A program made the translations under genes and the position numbers. A stretch of 64,000 nt of DNA from Paramesorhizobium sp049065735 (lineage in GTDB: Bacteria; Pseudomonadota; Alphaproteobacteria; Rhizobiales; Rhizobiaceae): contig NZ_JBAKHD010000004.1 of assembly GCF_049065735.1 (NCBI RefSeq), positions 186,001 to 250,000 of the forward strand, written 5' to 3'. Positions 7,713 to 16,374 of the stretch are shown in pieces (the stretch's first letter is position 1; every line of letters begins with the position of its first letter). The notes beneath the pieces were generated by a model. It did no database searches. It saw only the letters and a list, made by a program, of their open reading frames with translations, and was not told the DNA's origin.

Positions 7713-9245
7713 ATGTCTCTTGTTTCCATCCAGAATCTTTCGCTTACCCTCCATGAAACCCTCTTCTCCCATCTCGACTTCGACATTGGCGAGGGCGAGC
7801 GCCTGGGAATCGTTGCCGCCAATGGGCACGGCAAGACTAGCCTTCTGCGCCTCATCGTAGGCGAGGGGGAGCCGACCTCGGGCGCGATCACCCGGGCGCG
7901 CGGGCTCAAGGTCGGCTATGTCAGCCAGTATGTTCCGGAAAACCTGCTCGATGTCGCCTTCTACGAGGCCGTGATAGGGGGGCTCGATCAGGAGGCGCGC
8001 GATTATGAGAGCTGGCGCGCCGATATCATTCTCGACGATCTCGGCGTTGCGCCGGAACTGCGCGAACTTCCAATCCGCCGTTTGAGCGGAGGCTGGCAGC
8101 GGCTCGCTCTTCTGGCGCGCGCCTGGGTCAGCGAGCCGGATCTTCTGCTTCTCGACGAACCCACCAACCATCTGGACCTCGAAAAGGTGCGGCTGCTGGA
8201 AAACTGGCTGAACGCGCTTCCGCGAAGCGTGGCGGTGGTGGCGTGCAGCCATGACCGGGCTTTTCTCGATGCCGTAACGAAGCGCACGCTCTTCCTGCGC
8301 ACCGAAAAATCGCCCTCCTTCGCCTTGCCTTACAGCCAGGCCCGCGTTGCGCTCGATGAAATCGACGCTGCCAATGCACGGCAATTCGAGAAGGATATGA
8401 AGACCGTCCAGCAATTGCGCAGGCAAGCCGCGAAGCTCAACAATATCGGCATCAATTCCGGCAGCGATCTGCTGGTGGTGAAAACCAAGCAGTTGGAGGC
8501 GCGGGCCGACAAGATCGAGGAAAGCGCCAAGGCTGTCCATGTGGAGCGCTCGGCGGGTAAGATTGTGCTTGCTAGTCGAGGCAGCCACGCCAAGGCGCTG
8601 GTCGCGCTGGATGAGACGGAGATCCATGCTCCGGACGGGCGGCTTCTCTATAAAACCGGCCCGCTCTGGATTAATCCCGGTGACCGGATCGTCCTGCTCG
8701 GCGCAAATGGGGCAGGCAAAACCCGGCTGCTCCGGCTTATTCGCGAGGCGATCCTGGAGCCGGCGCGCGCCTTGCCGTCCATCAAGGCAACACCGTCGCT
8801 TGTGCTGGGTTACAGCGATCAGGCTCTATCGGAACTGCGCCTCGACTGGACGCCCTTCGAAACGATTAATCGCCGCTTCGAGATCGGCGACCAGCGGGCG
8901 CGATCGCTGCTGGCGGGCGCGGGCATGACATTGGAAATGCAGGCAAAACCGGTCGAGCGCCTATCAGGCGGACAGAAGGCGCGGCTTGCCATGCTGGTGC
9001 TGCGGCTCACCAACCCGAATTTTTACATTCTGGACGAGCCCACGAACCATCTCGACATCGATGGGCAGGAAGCGCTTGAAGTCGAGCTTCTGTGCAACGA
9101 AGCGGCCAGTTTGATCGTTTCCCATGACCGCAGCTTCGTGCGCAATGTCGGCAATCGTTTCTGGCTGATCGAAAGGAAAAGACTGGTTGAAATCGAAAGC
9201 CCGGACGCCTTCTTTGCCAGCATCGGCGGCGCTGACGGACGCTAA
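7713..9245 (+). CDS. ABC-F family ATPase
   Basis: A soluble protein of 510 residues with two ABC ATPase domains in one chain and no membrane segments, the hallmark of ABC-F translation factors and ribosome-protection proteins. Domain 1 has Walker A AANGHGKT (about 35-42), signature LSGGW (124-128) and Walker B LLLLDEP. Domain 2 has Walker A GANGAGKT (about 333-340), signature LSGGQKARL and FYILDEPTNHLD. A charged linker of about 80 residues lies between them, where the P-site tRNA-interaction motif sits in this family. The subgroup (Uup/EttA housekeeping or antibiotic resistance type) cannot be settled by eye. A possible attenuator lies upstream. Confidence 0.9.
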   Translation: MSLVSIQNLSLTLHETLFSHLDFDIGEGERLGIVAANGHGKTSLLRLIVGEGEPTSGAITRARGLKVGYVSQYVPENLLDVAFYEAVIGGLDQEARDYESWRADIILDDLGVAPELRELPIRRLSGGWQRLALLARAWVSEPDLLLLDEPTNHLDLEKVRLLENWLNALPRSVAVVACSHDRAFLDAVTKRTLFLRTEKSPSFALPYSQARVALDEIDAANARQFEKDMKTVQQLRRQAAKLNNIGINSGSDLLVVKTKQLEARADKIEESAKAVHVERSAGKIVLASRGSHAKALVALDETEIHAPDGRLLYKTGPLWINPGDRIVLLGANGAGKTRLLRLIREAILEPARALPSIKATPSLVLGYSDQALSELRLDWTPFETINRRFEIGDQRARSLLAGAGMTLEMQAKPVERLSGGQKARLAMLVLRLTNPNFYILDEPTNHLDIDGQEALEVELLCNEAASLIVSHDRSFVRNVGNRFWLIERKRLVEIESPDAFFASIGGADGR

Positions 9246-9309
9246 ATCGATTAAGTATTTGAACCCGCAACATTTTTTGTCCCAAGGCTCTTGCGGGGAC
9301 GAGGGGCCT

Positions 9310-9339
9310 TTGACAAAAGGTTTGCAAAACTTGGCTATA
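9310..9339 (+). promoter_or_regulatory. Candidate promoter of glpX
   Basis: TTGACA at 9310-9315 is followed after 17-18 bases by GGCTAT/GCTATA (9333-9339). Transcription would start about 45 bases before the glpX ATG. Visual call only. Confidence 0.4.
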
Positions 9340-9391
9340 GGTTTCCTATGGGGGAACCTGCAGCTACCAGATCCAGATAGGACTTTCCGTT

Positions 9392-10378
9392 ATGGCAAAA
9401 ACCGAAGAGCAGATCTCGCATGGCCTCGACCGCATCCTGACGCTTGAACTGGTTCGCGTGACGGAGCGCGCGGCGGTCGCCGCGGCGCGGCTTCGCGGGC
9501 GCGGCGACGAGAAGGCGGCGGACCAGGCGGCGGTGGACGCCATGCGCCAGGAACTGAACCGCCTGCCGATCAACGGCACGGTGGTCATTGGCGAGGGCGA
9601 GCGTGACGAGGCGCCGATGCTCTATATTGGCGAGGAAGTCGGCACGGGCGAGGGTGCAGCGGTGGATATCGCGCTCGACCCCCTCGAGGGCACGACGATC
9701 TGCGCCAAGAACCTCCCCAATTCGCTCGCTGTCATCGCCATCGCCGAGAAGGGCAATCTGCTCTATGCGCCCGACGTCTATATGGAAAAGATCGCGGTTG
9801 GCCCCGGCTACCCTGCCGGCGTGGTCGATATCGACGCTTCCCCAACCGACAACATCCACGCCATCGCCAAGGCGAAGGGTGTACCCGTCAATGAAATCAC
9901 CGCCTGCATCATGGACCGCCCGCGCCATGCGCGCCTGATTGAGGAAGTCCGTGCTACCGGCGCGGCGATCCGGCTGATCGGCGATGGCGACGTGGCCGGC
10001 GTGATCCACACCACCAACCCTGACGAAACCGGCATCGATATCTATCTTGGCATTGGCGGCGCTCCGGAAGGCGTGCTGGCGGCGGCGGCGCTGCGCTGCA
10101 TCGGCGGCCAGATGCAGGGACGCCTGCAGCTTAACACCGACGAGAAGATCGCCCGCGCGGCCAAGATGGGCATTTCCGACCCGAAGAAGGTCTATACAAT
10201 GGAGGAAATGGCCAAGGGCGACGTGCTCTTCGCCGCCACCGGCGTCACCGATGGCAACATGCTGTCAGGCGTGAAATTCGCCCGGGATTATATCCAGACG
10301 CACACCATCGTCATGCGCGCCCATTCGCAGACTGTCCGCGAGATCAAGGCACGTCATCAGGATCTGTCGAAATTCTAG
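9392..10378 (+). CDS. glpX: Class II fructose-1,6-bisphosphatase
   Basis: Hydrolyses fructose 1,6-bisphosphate to fructose 6-phosphate in gluconeogenesis, in the cytoplasm with divalent metal. The 328-residue protein has the GlpX metal-binding and catalytic signature: VIGEGERDEAPML (about 66-78) followed by DPLEGTT (about 97-103). Length fits the family. hom, glpX and recJ often lie together in related genomes, here with an ABC-F gene and a toxin-antitoxin pair between hom and glpX. A copy of the dispersed palindrome starts right after the TAG stop. Confidence 0.95.
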   Translation: MAKTEEQISHGLDRILTLELVRVTERAAVAAARLRGRGDEKAADQAAVDAMRQELNRLPINGTVVIGEGERDEAPMLYIGEEVGTGEGAAVDIALDPLEGTTICAKNLPNSLAVIAIAEKGNLLYAPDVYMEKIAVGPGYPAGVVDIDASPTDNIHAIAKAKGVPVNEITACIMDRPRHARLIEEVRATGAAIRLIGDGDVAGVIHTTNPDETGIDIYLGIGGAPEGVLAAAALRCIGGQMQGRLQLNTDEKIARAAKMGISDPKKVYTMEEMAKGDVLFAATGVTDGNMLSGVKFARDYIQTHTIVMRAHSQTVREIKARHQDLSKF

Positions 10379-10421
10379 AGGACGATCCCGAAAACTTGCG
10401 GACTTTCGTATAAAATCATGC
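10379..10421. repeat. Dispersed palindrome copy 1 (glpX 3' end)
   Basis: Diverged copy of the repeat whose consensus begins agcatgatcccgaaaa and ends gataagatcatgc; the two arms pair into a hairpin. It begins at the base after the glpX stop codon. Better copies lie at 16331, 41041, 43530 and 63460. Confidence 0.7.
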
Positions 10422-10462
10422 GTTAAAAACGGGGGATTACGCCATGAGGCGGCATTGCATCC

Positions 10463-12301
10463 ATGCCGCCTCACATGTTTGAACGGAGCATGTCAAGCTC
10501 CGCCACCCTGATCCAAGAACGCTTCTTCCTCGGTGTCAGCCGCTCTGTCACCGGTTCAAAATGGGTCGACCGGCTGGGTCCGCGGGAGGCCAACACCGCG
10601 CTGGCGATTGCGCAGAACCATGGCATGCCCGATCTGGTGGCGCGGGTGCTGGCGGGGCGAGGCGTTTCGCTCGATGATGCGCCCTCATTCATCGAGCCGA
10701 CGATCAAGTCTTTGATGCCCGATCCCGTGTTTCTGACGGATATGGAGCGGGCGGCGGGGCGGATCGCCGATGCCATCGCGAGGCGCGAGCGCGTGGCGAT
10801 CTTCGGGGATTACGATGTGGATGGCGCCTGTTCGGCGGCGCTGCTGTCGCGGTTCCTTACTCACTACCGCATCGCCAATGCCATATACATTCCCGACCGT
10901 ATCTTTGAGGGCTACGGGCCGAACCCGCAAGCCATGCGCGATCTGGCGGAAAAGGGCGCGACGCTGATCGTCACCGTCGATTGCGGCACCAACAGCGCCG
11001 CAGCCATTGAGGCGGCTGTGGAGGCGGGCAGCGATGTGGTCGTGCTCGATCATCATCAGGTGGGCGGAGCCTTGCCGCAGGCAGCCTTTGCCATCGTCAA
11101 TCCCAATCGCGACGACGATATTTCGGGACAGGGGCATTTATGTGCCGCGGGCGTGGTTTTCCTGACGCTGGTGCAGGTGCTTCGGACCTTGCGCGAGCGG
11201 CGACTCGCGAGCGAGATCAGCGCCCCCGATCTTCTAAGCCTTCTTGACCTCGTAGCGCTGGCGACCGTGTGCGATGTGGTGCCTCTCAAAGGCGTCAACC
11301 GCGCCTTCGTGGTCAAGGGACTGCTGGTGGCGCGCGCGCAGCAAAATGCCGGGCTAGCCGCTTTGGCACGAGTATCGCGCATCGGCGAGCCGCTCAACAG
11401 TTTTCACCTGGGCTTTCTCATCGGCCCGCGCATCAATGCTGGCGGACGCATCGGCGATGCCGGGCTCGGCAGCCGCCTGCTCACGCTCGACGACCCCGTC
11501 GAGGTGGAGCGTATCGCGCAGGAGCTAGACCGGCTCAATCAAGAGCGCCAGGCGATGGAATTGCAGATGCTCGCCCAGGCGGAGGCCGAAGCTGCCATGG
11601 AAATGCGCGGCGGGGAGGGACCAGCTGTTGTGGTCACAGCAAGCGACGACTGGCATCCGGGCATTGTCGGGTTGATCGCGGCGCGGCTCAAAGAACGGAC
11701 GCGGCGTCCGGCCTTCGCCATCGCCTTCAACCAGAATGGCGTCGGCTCCGGCTCGGGCCGCTCGATCACCGGCTTCGACCTTGGCCGCATCGTGCGCGGC
11801 GCGGTGGAAAAGGGGCTGCTCGTCAAGGGCGGCGGTCACGCCATGGCGGCGGGCATCACCGTGGAGCGCGAGAAGCTAGGGGCGCTGCGGGCCCATTTCG
11901 AAGAAGTCGCAAGGGCGGCGGTGGCGAAGCTGCGCGGCGATCATAGCCTCGCCATAGACGGAGCGCTTTCGGCGGCGGGCGCAACGATCGCACTCTACGA
12001 GGCGCTGGAAAAAGCCGGCCCCTACGGTTCAGGCCATCCGCAGCCGGTGCTGGCCCTGCCGCATCACCGTCTGGCCGGGGCAAGCGTCGTCGGCAAGGAC
12101 CACGTCCGTGCCACGCTTGCCGGGGCCGATGGCAGGCGCATTAATGCCATCGCCTTCCGCGCCGCCGGTAGCGCGCTTGGCGATTTTCTCCTGAGCCAAT
12201 CGGGACGGACCATCCATGTCGCGGGCAATCTCTCGCTCAATCATTGGAACGGCTCCGCCTCGACGCAATTCCGCATCATGGATGCTGCAATCGCGGTCTA
12301 A
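10463..12301 (+). CDS. recJ: Single-strand-specific 5'-3' exonuclease RecJ
   Basis: Degrades single-stranded DNA 5' to 3' in recombination and mismatch/base-excision repair. The DHH phosphoesterase motifs are present: FGDYDVDGACSAAL (motif I), VDCGTNS, LDHHQVGG (the DHH motif) and GPRINAGGRIG. The C-terminal DHHA1 domain shows SGSGRS and GGGHAMAAG. At up to 612 residues it is full length. The start is uncertain: ATG at 10463 has GAGGCGG 10 bases upstream, while ATG at 10490 (reading MSSSATLIQERFF) is closer to the family start but its GGAG is too near. Either leaves the domain intact. It lies 84 bp after glpX on the same strand. Confidence 0.95.
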   Translation: MPPHMFERSMSSSATLIQERFFLGVSRSVTGSKWVDRLGPREANTALAIAQNHGMPDLVARVLAGRGVSLDDAPSFIEPTIKSLMPDPVFLTDMERAAGRIADAIARRERVAIFGDYDVDGACSAALLSRFLTHYRIANAIYIPDRIFEGYGPNPQAMRDLAEKGATLIVTVDCGTNSAAAIEAAVEAGSDVVVLDHHQVGGALPQAAFAIVNPNRDDDISGQGHLCAAGVVFLTLVQVLRTLRERRLASEISAPDLLSLLDLVALATVCDVVPLKGVNRAFVVKGLLVARAQQNAGLAALARVSRIGEPLNSFHLGFLIGPRINAGGRIGDAGLGSRLLTLDDPVEVERIAQELDRLNQERQAMELQMLAQAEAEAAMEMRGGEGPAVVVTASDDWHPGIVGLIAARLKERTRRPAFAIAFNQNGVGSGSGRSITGFDLGRIVRGAVEKGLLVKGGGHAMAAGITVEREKLGALRAHFEEVARAAVAKLRGDHSLAIDGALSAAGATIALYEALEKAGPYGSGHPQPVLALPHHRLAGASVVGKDHVRATLAGADGRRINAIAFRAAGSALGDFLLSQSGRTIHVAGNLSLNHWNGSASTQFRIMDAAIAV

Positions 12302-12381
12302 ATATAACGGCAGCGTCATTTGAAATTTGAGGCCAAGCGCTTATAGAACGCGCACGATTTCAAGTTTCAGGATTCCCAGAA

Positions 12382-13404
12382 ATGAGCACGACCGGCCTCC
12401 CATTCGACGATTTCCGTGAACTGATCCGCAACCTGCCGGGACCGGATGAACGGGCGGCCCAGGCGGTGCGCGAGCGCGATGCGGTGTTGACCAAGCCCGC
12501 CGGCTCGCTCGGGCGGCTGGAGGAAATCGCCGTCTGGCTGGCCGCGTGGACAGGCAGGGCGAAGCCGCAGGTAACGCGGCCGCTCGTCGCCGTCTTCGCG
12601 GGCAATCATGGCGTCACGGCCAAGGGGGTTTCTCCCTTTCCCTCGAGCGTGACGGCGCAGATGGTGGAGAATTTCGCCGCTGGCGGCGCGGCCATCAATC
12701 AGCTTTGTATCGCCTATGATCTTGGCCTGAAAGTCTTCGACCTGGCGCTCGAATATCCGACCGGCGACATCACCGAGGAAGCGGCGATGGACGAGAAAAC
12801 CTGCGCCGCTACGATGGCCTTCGGCATGGAAGCGATTGCCGGTGGCACGGACCTTCTCTGCATCGGCGAGATGGGGATCGGCAACACCACCATCGCGGCT
12901 GCGATCTGCCATGGCCTTTATGGCGGCACGGCGGAGGAGTGGGTCGGGCCGGGCACGGGATCGAACGGCGACGGGATGAAGCGCAAGGTTGCGGCGGTGC
13001 GCACCGCGGTGGAACTCCATCGCAGCCATCTGAAGGACCCGCTGGAACTGCTGCGCCGCCTGGGCGGACGCGAAATCGCAGCGATGGCCGGTGCTATTCT
13101 CGCTGCGCGCATGGAGAAAGTGCCTGTCATCGTCGACGGCTATGTTGCGACCGCCGCCGCTGCGGTGCTTCATGCGGCGAGCCCGGCGGCGGTGGACCAT
13201 TGCCTTTTCGCCCATGTCTCGGCGGAACCGGGCCATCGCAAGGTGCTGGAAAAGATGGGCAAGAAGCCGCTCCTCGACCTCGATATGCGGCTGGGTGAGG
13301 GTACCGGCGCGGCGCTCGCCGCCGGCATCGTCAAGGCCGCCGCCCTAACACACACCGGCATGGCCACTTTCGAGCAGGCGGGCGTAAGCGGGAAGGTGAA
13401 TTGA
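12382..13404 (+). CDS. cobT: Nicotinate-nucleotide:DMB phosphoribosyltransferase
   Basis: Makes alpha-ribazole 5'-phosphate from nicotinate mononucleotide and 5,6-dimethylbenzimidazole for the lower ligand of cobalamin. The 340-residue protein has the family stretches KPAGSLGRLE, FAGNHGV and EMGIGNTT. The catalytic glutamate is in GEGTGA at about residue 306. Named CobU in the Pseudomonas denitrificans scheme. It converges with cobJ, with an inverted repeat between. No cobS, cobU or cobC lies next to it. No cobalamin riboswitch is visible in the 80-bp upstream gap. Confidence 0.95.
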   Translation: MSTTGLPFDDFRELIRNLPGPDERAAQAVRERDAVLTKPAGSLGRLEEIAVWLAAWTGRAKPQVTRPLVAVFAGNHGVTAKGVSPFPSSVTAQMVENFAAGGAAINQLCIAYDLGLKVFDLALEYPTGDITEEAAMDEKTCAATMAFGMEAIAGGTDLLCIGEMGIGNTTIAAAICHGLYGGTAEEWVGPGTGSNGDGMKRKVAAVRTAVELHRSHLKDPLELLRRLGGREIAAMAGAILAARMEKVPVIVDGYVATAAAAVLHAASPAAVDHCLFAHVSAEPGHRKVLEKMGKKPLLDLDMRLGEGTGAALAAGIVKAAALTHTGMATFEQAGVSGKVN

Positions 13405-13436
13405 AAAGACACCGTTCCCCCGGTATCGCATGCTAC

Positions 13437-13461
13437 ATCGGCTTTGCGCGGCAAAGCCGAT
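13437..13461. terminator. Inverted repeat between convergent cobT and cobJ
   Basis: ATCGGCTTTGC (13437-13447), a 3-base loop and GCAAAGCCGAT (13451-13461) form a perfect 11-bp stem. There is no T-run, so a rho-independent terminator is possible but not typical. Placement between two convergent genes supports a 3'-end role. Confidence 0.45.
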
Positions 13462-13505
13462 CCATGCTCCGAGGGTGCTATTTACGGGCTTAATCGCATC
13501 CCGCT

Positions 13506-14939
13506 CTAATAAGAAGGGCGCTTCTCGCCATACCACCGCGGGGTGTAGACCCATTCGCTGCCATCAGGTTTTCTAAAGCGCTGCGTCGTCGAAGACCCCA
13601 CGATGACCACCGTGCGCATATCGACCCGATCAGGCGTCAGTTCCCCGAGGCTGGTGACGGAAATCTTTTCTCCCGGCCTGCCGACATCCCGCCCGAGCAC
13701 GACGGGTGTTTCGGGCGTGCGGTGCTTGCGCAGAACATCCAGCGCTTCACCCAGCTGCCACGGACGCGCTTTGGAGATCGGGTTATAGAGTGCGATGACG
13801 AAATCCGCGCGGGCCGCGTGGTCGAGCCGGTTTGTGATCATCGTCCATGGCTTCAGATTGTCCGATAGCGACAGAATGCAGAAATCATGGCCGAGCGGTG
13901 CGCCGATGCGGGCGGCTGCGGCCATGGCGGCGGATATGCCGGGGAGGATGACGAGCTCGACCTCGTGCCATGCGGGGTCATTGGATTCATGCAGCGCCTC
14001 CAGCACCGCCGCCGCCATGGCGAAAATGCCGGGGTCGCCGGAGGACAGCATGGCAACCGAGCGCCCGGTGGCCGCGAGGGCGAAGGCGTGTCGGGCGCGC
14101 TGCATTTCCTCGCGATTGTCGGTCATGTGCTGGATCTGGTCGGGCCGGAAGGGGCCTGCCATGCGCACATAGGTCTCGTAACCGAGAATATCCTCTGCCC
14201 GCTGCAACTCCTGCCGCACGGCGGGGGTCATCAGCATGGGATCGCCGGGGCCAAGGCCGATAACGGCAAGCCGCCCGCGTTTGGCTCTCCGGGCCGGAGT
14301 CGAATAAAGAAGCTCGTTCTCTTGCGGCTCTCGGCTTTCGGTCACCACACTGATCGTGAGGCGTCCATCCGAGTCGATCGGCAATTTTGAATCCAGCAGC
14401 CACGGCGCATCGCCCACGAGCTTCACCTTCTCGCCCGCCAGCAGGTCGGAGATGAATTTCTTGCCGGCGTCGGGGTTGATGAGCGTGTAGCCCGCGGGGG
14501 GGTGAAGCAGGTTCACGCCGAAGCGCAATTCGCCCGTGGTGGTAATGGCGGGGGCGACATCGAAGGCGGCTGCGATGCGCCGCGCCAGTTCGTTGACGCC
14601 CGAGAGGCCGCCCAGCAGCGGCACCACCGCGCTGCCATCTTCCGCCACCGCCAGCACCGGCGGCTCGGCCCGCTTGTTTTCGAGGAGCCGCGCCAATGCC
14701 CGAATGACGATGCCTGCGGCGCAGAGGGCGATGATGGGCCGCCCAGCCTCATAGAGTTCGCGCAACGTGGCCCCGAAATCGGCGAAAGAGATATCGGCCT
14801 TTTTGACTCGGGGTTTGAGGCCATAAATATCCCCGTCACCGAGGGCAACACGGATATGATGGGCTGTTTCAAGGCTGTTTTCGCCAAGAACGAGAATGGC
14901 TGGGAAACCTGTTTCGGCGCGTTCCATCATCCGTTCCAC
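13506..14939 (-). CDS. cobJ: CbiG-like domain fused to precorrin-3B C17-methyltransferase
   Basis: The C-terminal half (about residues 240-477) is an SAM-dependent tetrapyrrole methylase: GLGPGDP at its N-edge, SSGDPGIF, and LPGISA. It methylates C17 of precorrin-3B with ring contraction. The N-terminal part (about 10-215) resembles CbiG N-terminal and central domains (ALCAAGIVIRALA, LLGGLSG-N-LARRI). CbiG opens a delta-lactone in the anaerobic route, whereas the neighbouring CobG belongs to the aerobic route, so the role of the fused domain is not obvious. The start overlaps the cobI end by 13 bp. It is the last gene of the cobGHIJ operon. Confidence 0.9.
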   Translation of the reverse strand: MERMMERAETGFPAILVLGENSLETAHHIRVALGDGDIYGLKPRVKKADISFADFGATLRELYEAGRPIIALCAAGIVIRALARLLENKRAEPPVLAVAEDGSAVVPLLGGLSGVNELARRIAAAFDVAPAITTTGELRFGVNLLHPPAGYTLINPDAGKKFISDLLAGEKVKLVGDAPWLLDSKLPIDSDGRLTISVVTESREPQENELLYSTPARRAKRGRLAVIGLGPGDPMLMTPAVRQELQRAEDILGYETYVRMAGPFRPDQIQHMTDNREEMQRARHAFALAATGRSVAMLSSGDPGIFAMAAAVLEALHESNDPAWHEVELVILPGISAAMAAAARIGAPLGHDFCILSLSDNLKPWTMITNRLDHAARADFVIALYNPISKARPWQLGEALDVLRKHRTPETPVVLGRDVGRPGEKISVTSLGELTPDRVDMRTVVIVGSSTTQRFRKPDGSEWVYTPRWYGEKRPSY

Positions 14940-15661
14940 TTCTGGCCGGGCACGAGGATTAACGAGAAATAGGGCGATTCATCCGGCTCCACCTCTTTGA
15001 GGGGAATGATGCGCTCGTTGCGCATGGTGGCGCGTTCGACATAAAGCGCGCGGTCCATGAGGCCCAGCCCTTCCAGAACGCCGCGCACTTTCGCCAGGTT
15101 CTGCCCGAGCTTCATAATGACAGCCGCCTCCGTGTCGGCGAGGCGGCGCTTGAGTTCGGCGGCATCGAGCACGCCGGAGAGGACGGTCAGTGTCTGATTG
15201 CGATAGGCGACCGGCGCGCCGAGCACCGCGGCAGCGCCCAGAAACGAGCAGATACCCGGCACCACCTCGGTTTCGTAAAGATGCGCCAGCCGGTCATGGA
15301 TATACATGAACGAGCCGTAGAACAGTGGGTCTCCCTCGGCGATGACGGCGACATCGCGCCCCGCATCGAGATGTTCGGCGAGAGTGGCAGCGATCCCGGC
15401 GTAAAAATGGCTGATGATTGTCTCGTAATCCATACCGGCGGGGAGCTTTTCAGTCGTCACAGGATAGACGAGCGGCAGCAGGGTCTGCTCAGGCGAAAGA
15501 TAGTCCTCCACGATGGAAAGCGCGTTGCCCTTCTTGCCCTTGGCTGCGTGATAGGCGACCACCGGCGCAGCCTTGAGGCGCTTCAGGGCTTTCACGGTAA
15601 TAAGTTCGGGGTCGCCGGGGCCTACCCCTAAGCCAAAAAGCCGACCGGGCTTGACCATCAT
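14927..15661 (-). CDS. cobI: Precorrin-2 C20-methyltransferase
   Basis: Transfers a methyl group from SAM to C20 of precorrin-2, giving precorrin-3A. The 244-residue protein has the tetrapyrrole methylase start GLGVGPGDPELITVKA (about 10-25), then EGDPLFYGSF (about 109-118) and a VPGICSF segment. Its start codon overlaps the cobH stop as ATGA, a sign of translational coupling, and its end overlaps cobJ. Confidence 0.95.
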   Translation of the reverse strand: MMVKPGRLFGLGVGPGDPELITVKALKRLKAAPVVAYHAAKGKKGNALSIVEDYLSPEQTLLPLVYPVTTEKLPAGMDYETIISHFYAGIAATLAEHLDAGRDVAVIAEGDPLFYGSFMYIHDRLAHLYETEVVPGICSFLGAAAVLGAPVAYRNQTLTVLSGVLDAAELKRRLADTEAAVIMKLGQNLAKVRGVLEGLGLMDRALYVERATMRNERIIPLKEVEPDESPYFSLILVPGQKWNG

Positions 15662-16296
15662 TCCCGCTCCGTAGCGAGCGCATTGACCGCCGCCGCTGCC
15701 ATGGCGCTGCCTCCGCGCCGCCCGCGGATGATGACGAAGGGAACGCCGCGGCTGTTTTCCGCCAGCGCATCCTTCGATTCCGCCGCGCCGACGAAGCCGA
15801 CGGGGAAGCCCAGGATCAGCGCCGGCCTCGGCGCGCCTTCGTCGAGCATTTCGAGGAGGCGGAAGAGAGCGGTCGGCGCATTACCGATAGCGACGATGCT
15901 GCCCGCCAGATAAGGTCGCCAGAGTTCCAGCGCTACGGCGGAGCGGGTATTGCCCATCTCCTTCGCCAGCCCGGGCACGGACGGGTCGGAGAGCGTGCAG
16001 ATCACCTCATTGTTTCCAGGCAGGCGCGAGCGGGTGACGCCCTCGGCCACCATGCGCGCGTCGCAGAGGATTGGCGCTCCTGCGGCCAGCGCCTTGCGCC
16101 CGGCTTCGCCAGCGCCTTCAGAAAAGACCAGATCGTCCACCACATCCACCATGCCGCTGGCATGGGCGACGCGCACGGCGAGCTTTTCCAGATCGGCGGG
16201 AATGCGCGACAGGTCCGCCTCGGCGCGGATGATGGAGAAGGAACGGTCGTAAATCTGCTGGCCGTCTTTGATATAGTCCATTTTATGATCGGGCAT
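15658..16296 (-). CDS. cobH: Precorrin-8X methylmutase
   Basis: Moves the methyl group from C11 to C12 of precorrin-8X, giving hydrogenobyrinic acid. The 212-residue sequence is typical: YIKDGQQIYDRSFSIIRAEAD near the start carries the substrate-contacting Ser/Arg region; RVAHASGMVD holds the catalytic His (about 45). GFPVGFVGAAESK is near the end. It follows cobG after a 71-bp gap containing the dispersed palindrome, and overlaps cobI by 4 bp. Confidence 0.95.
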   Translation of the reverse strand: MPDHKMDYIKDGQQIYDRSFSIIRAEADLSRIPADLEKLAVRVAHASGMVDVVDDLVFSEGAGEAGRKALAAGAPILCDARMVAEGVTRSRLPGNNEVICTLSDPSVPGLAKEMGNTRSAVALELWRPYLAGSIVAIGNAPTALFRLLEMLDEGAPRPALILGFPVGFVGAAESKDALAENSRGVPFVIIRGRRGGSAMAAAAVNALATERE

Positions 16297-16330
16297 CGGT
16301 CATTTTCCGGCGGGCGTTTTCTGTTTCATT

Positions 16331-16374
16331 GCATGATCTTATCCGAAAAGTCTGCAACTTTTCGGGATCATGCT
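16331..16374. repeat. Dispersed palindrome copy 2 (cobG stop)
   Basis: Near-consensus copy, inverted relative to the numbering: gcatgatcttatccgaaa to tcgggatcatgct. On the minus strand it starts agcatgatcccg and contains the cobG stop codon (16370-16368), so the last codons of cobG come from the repeat. Confidence 0.8.
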
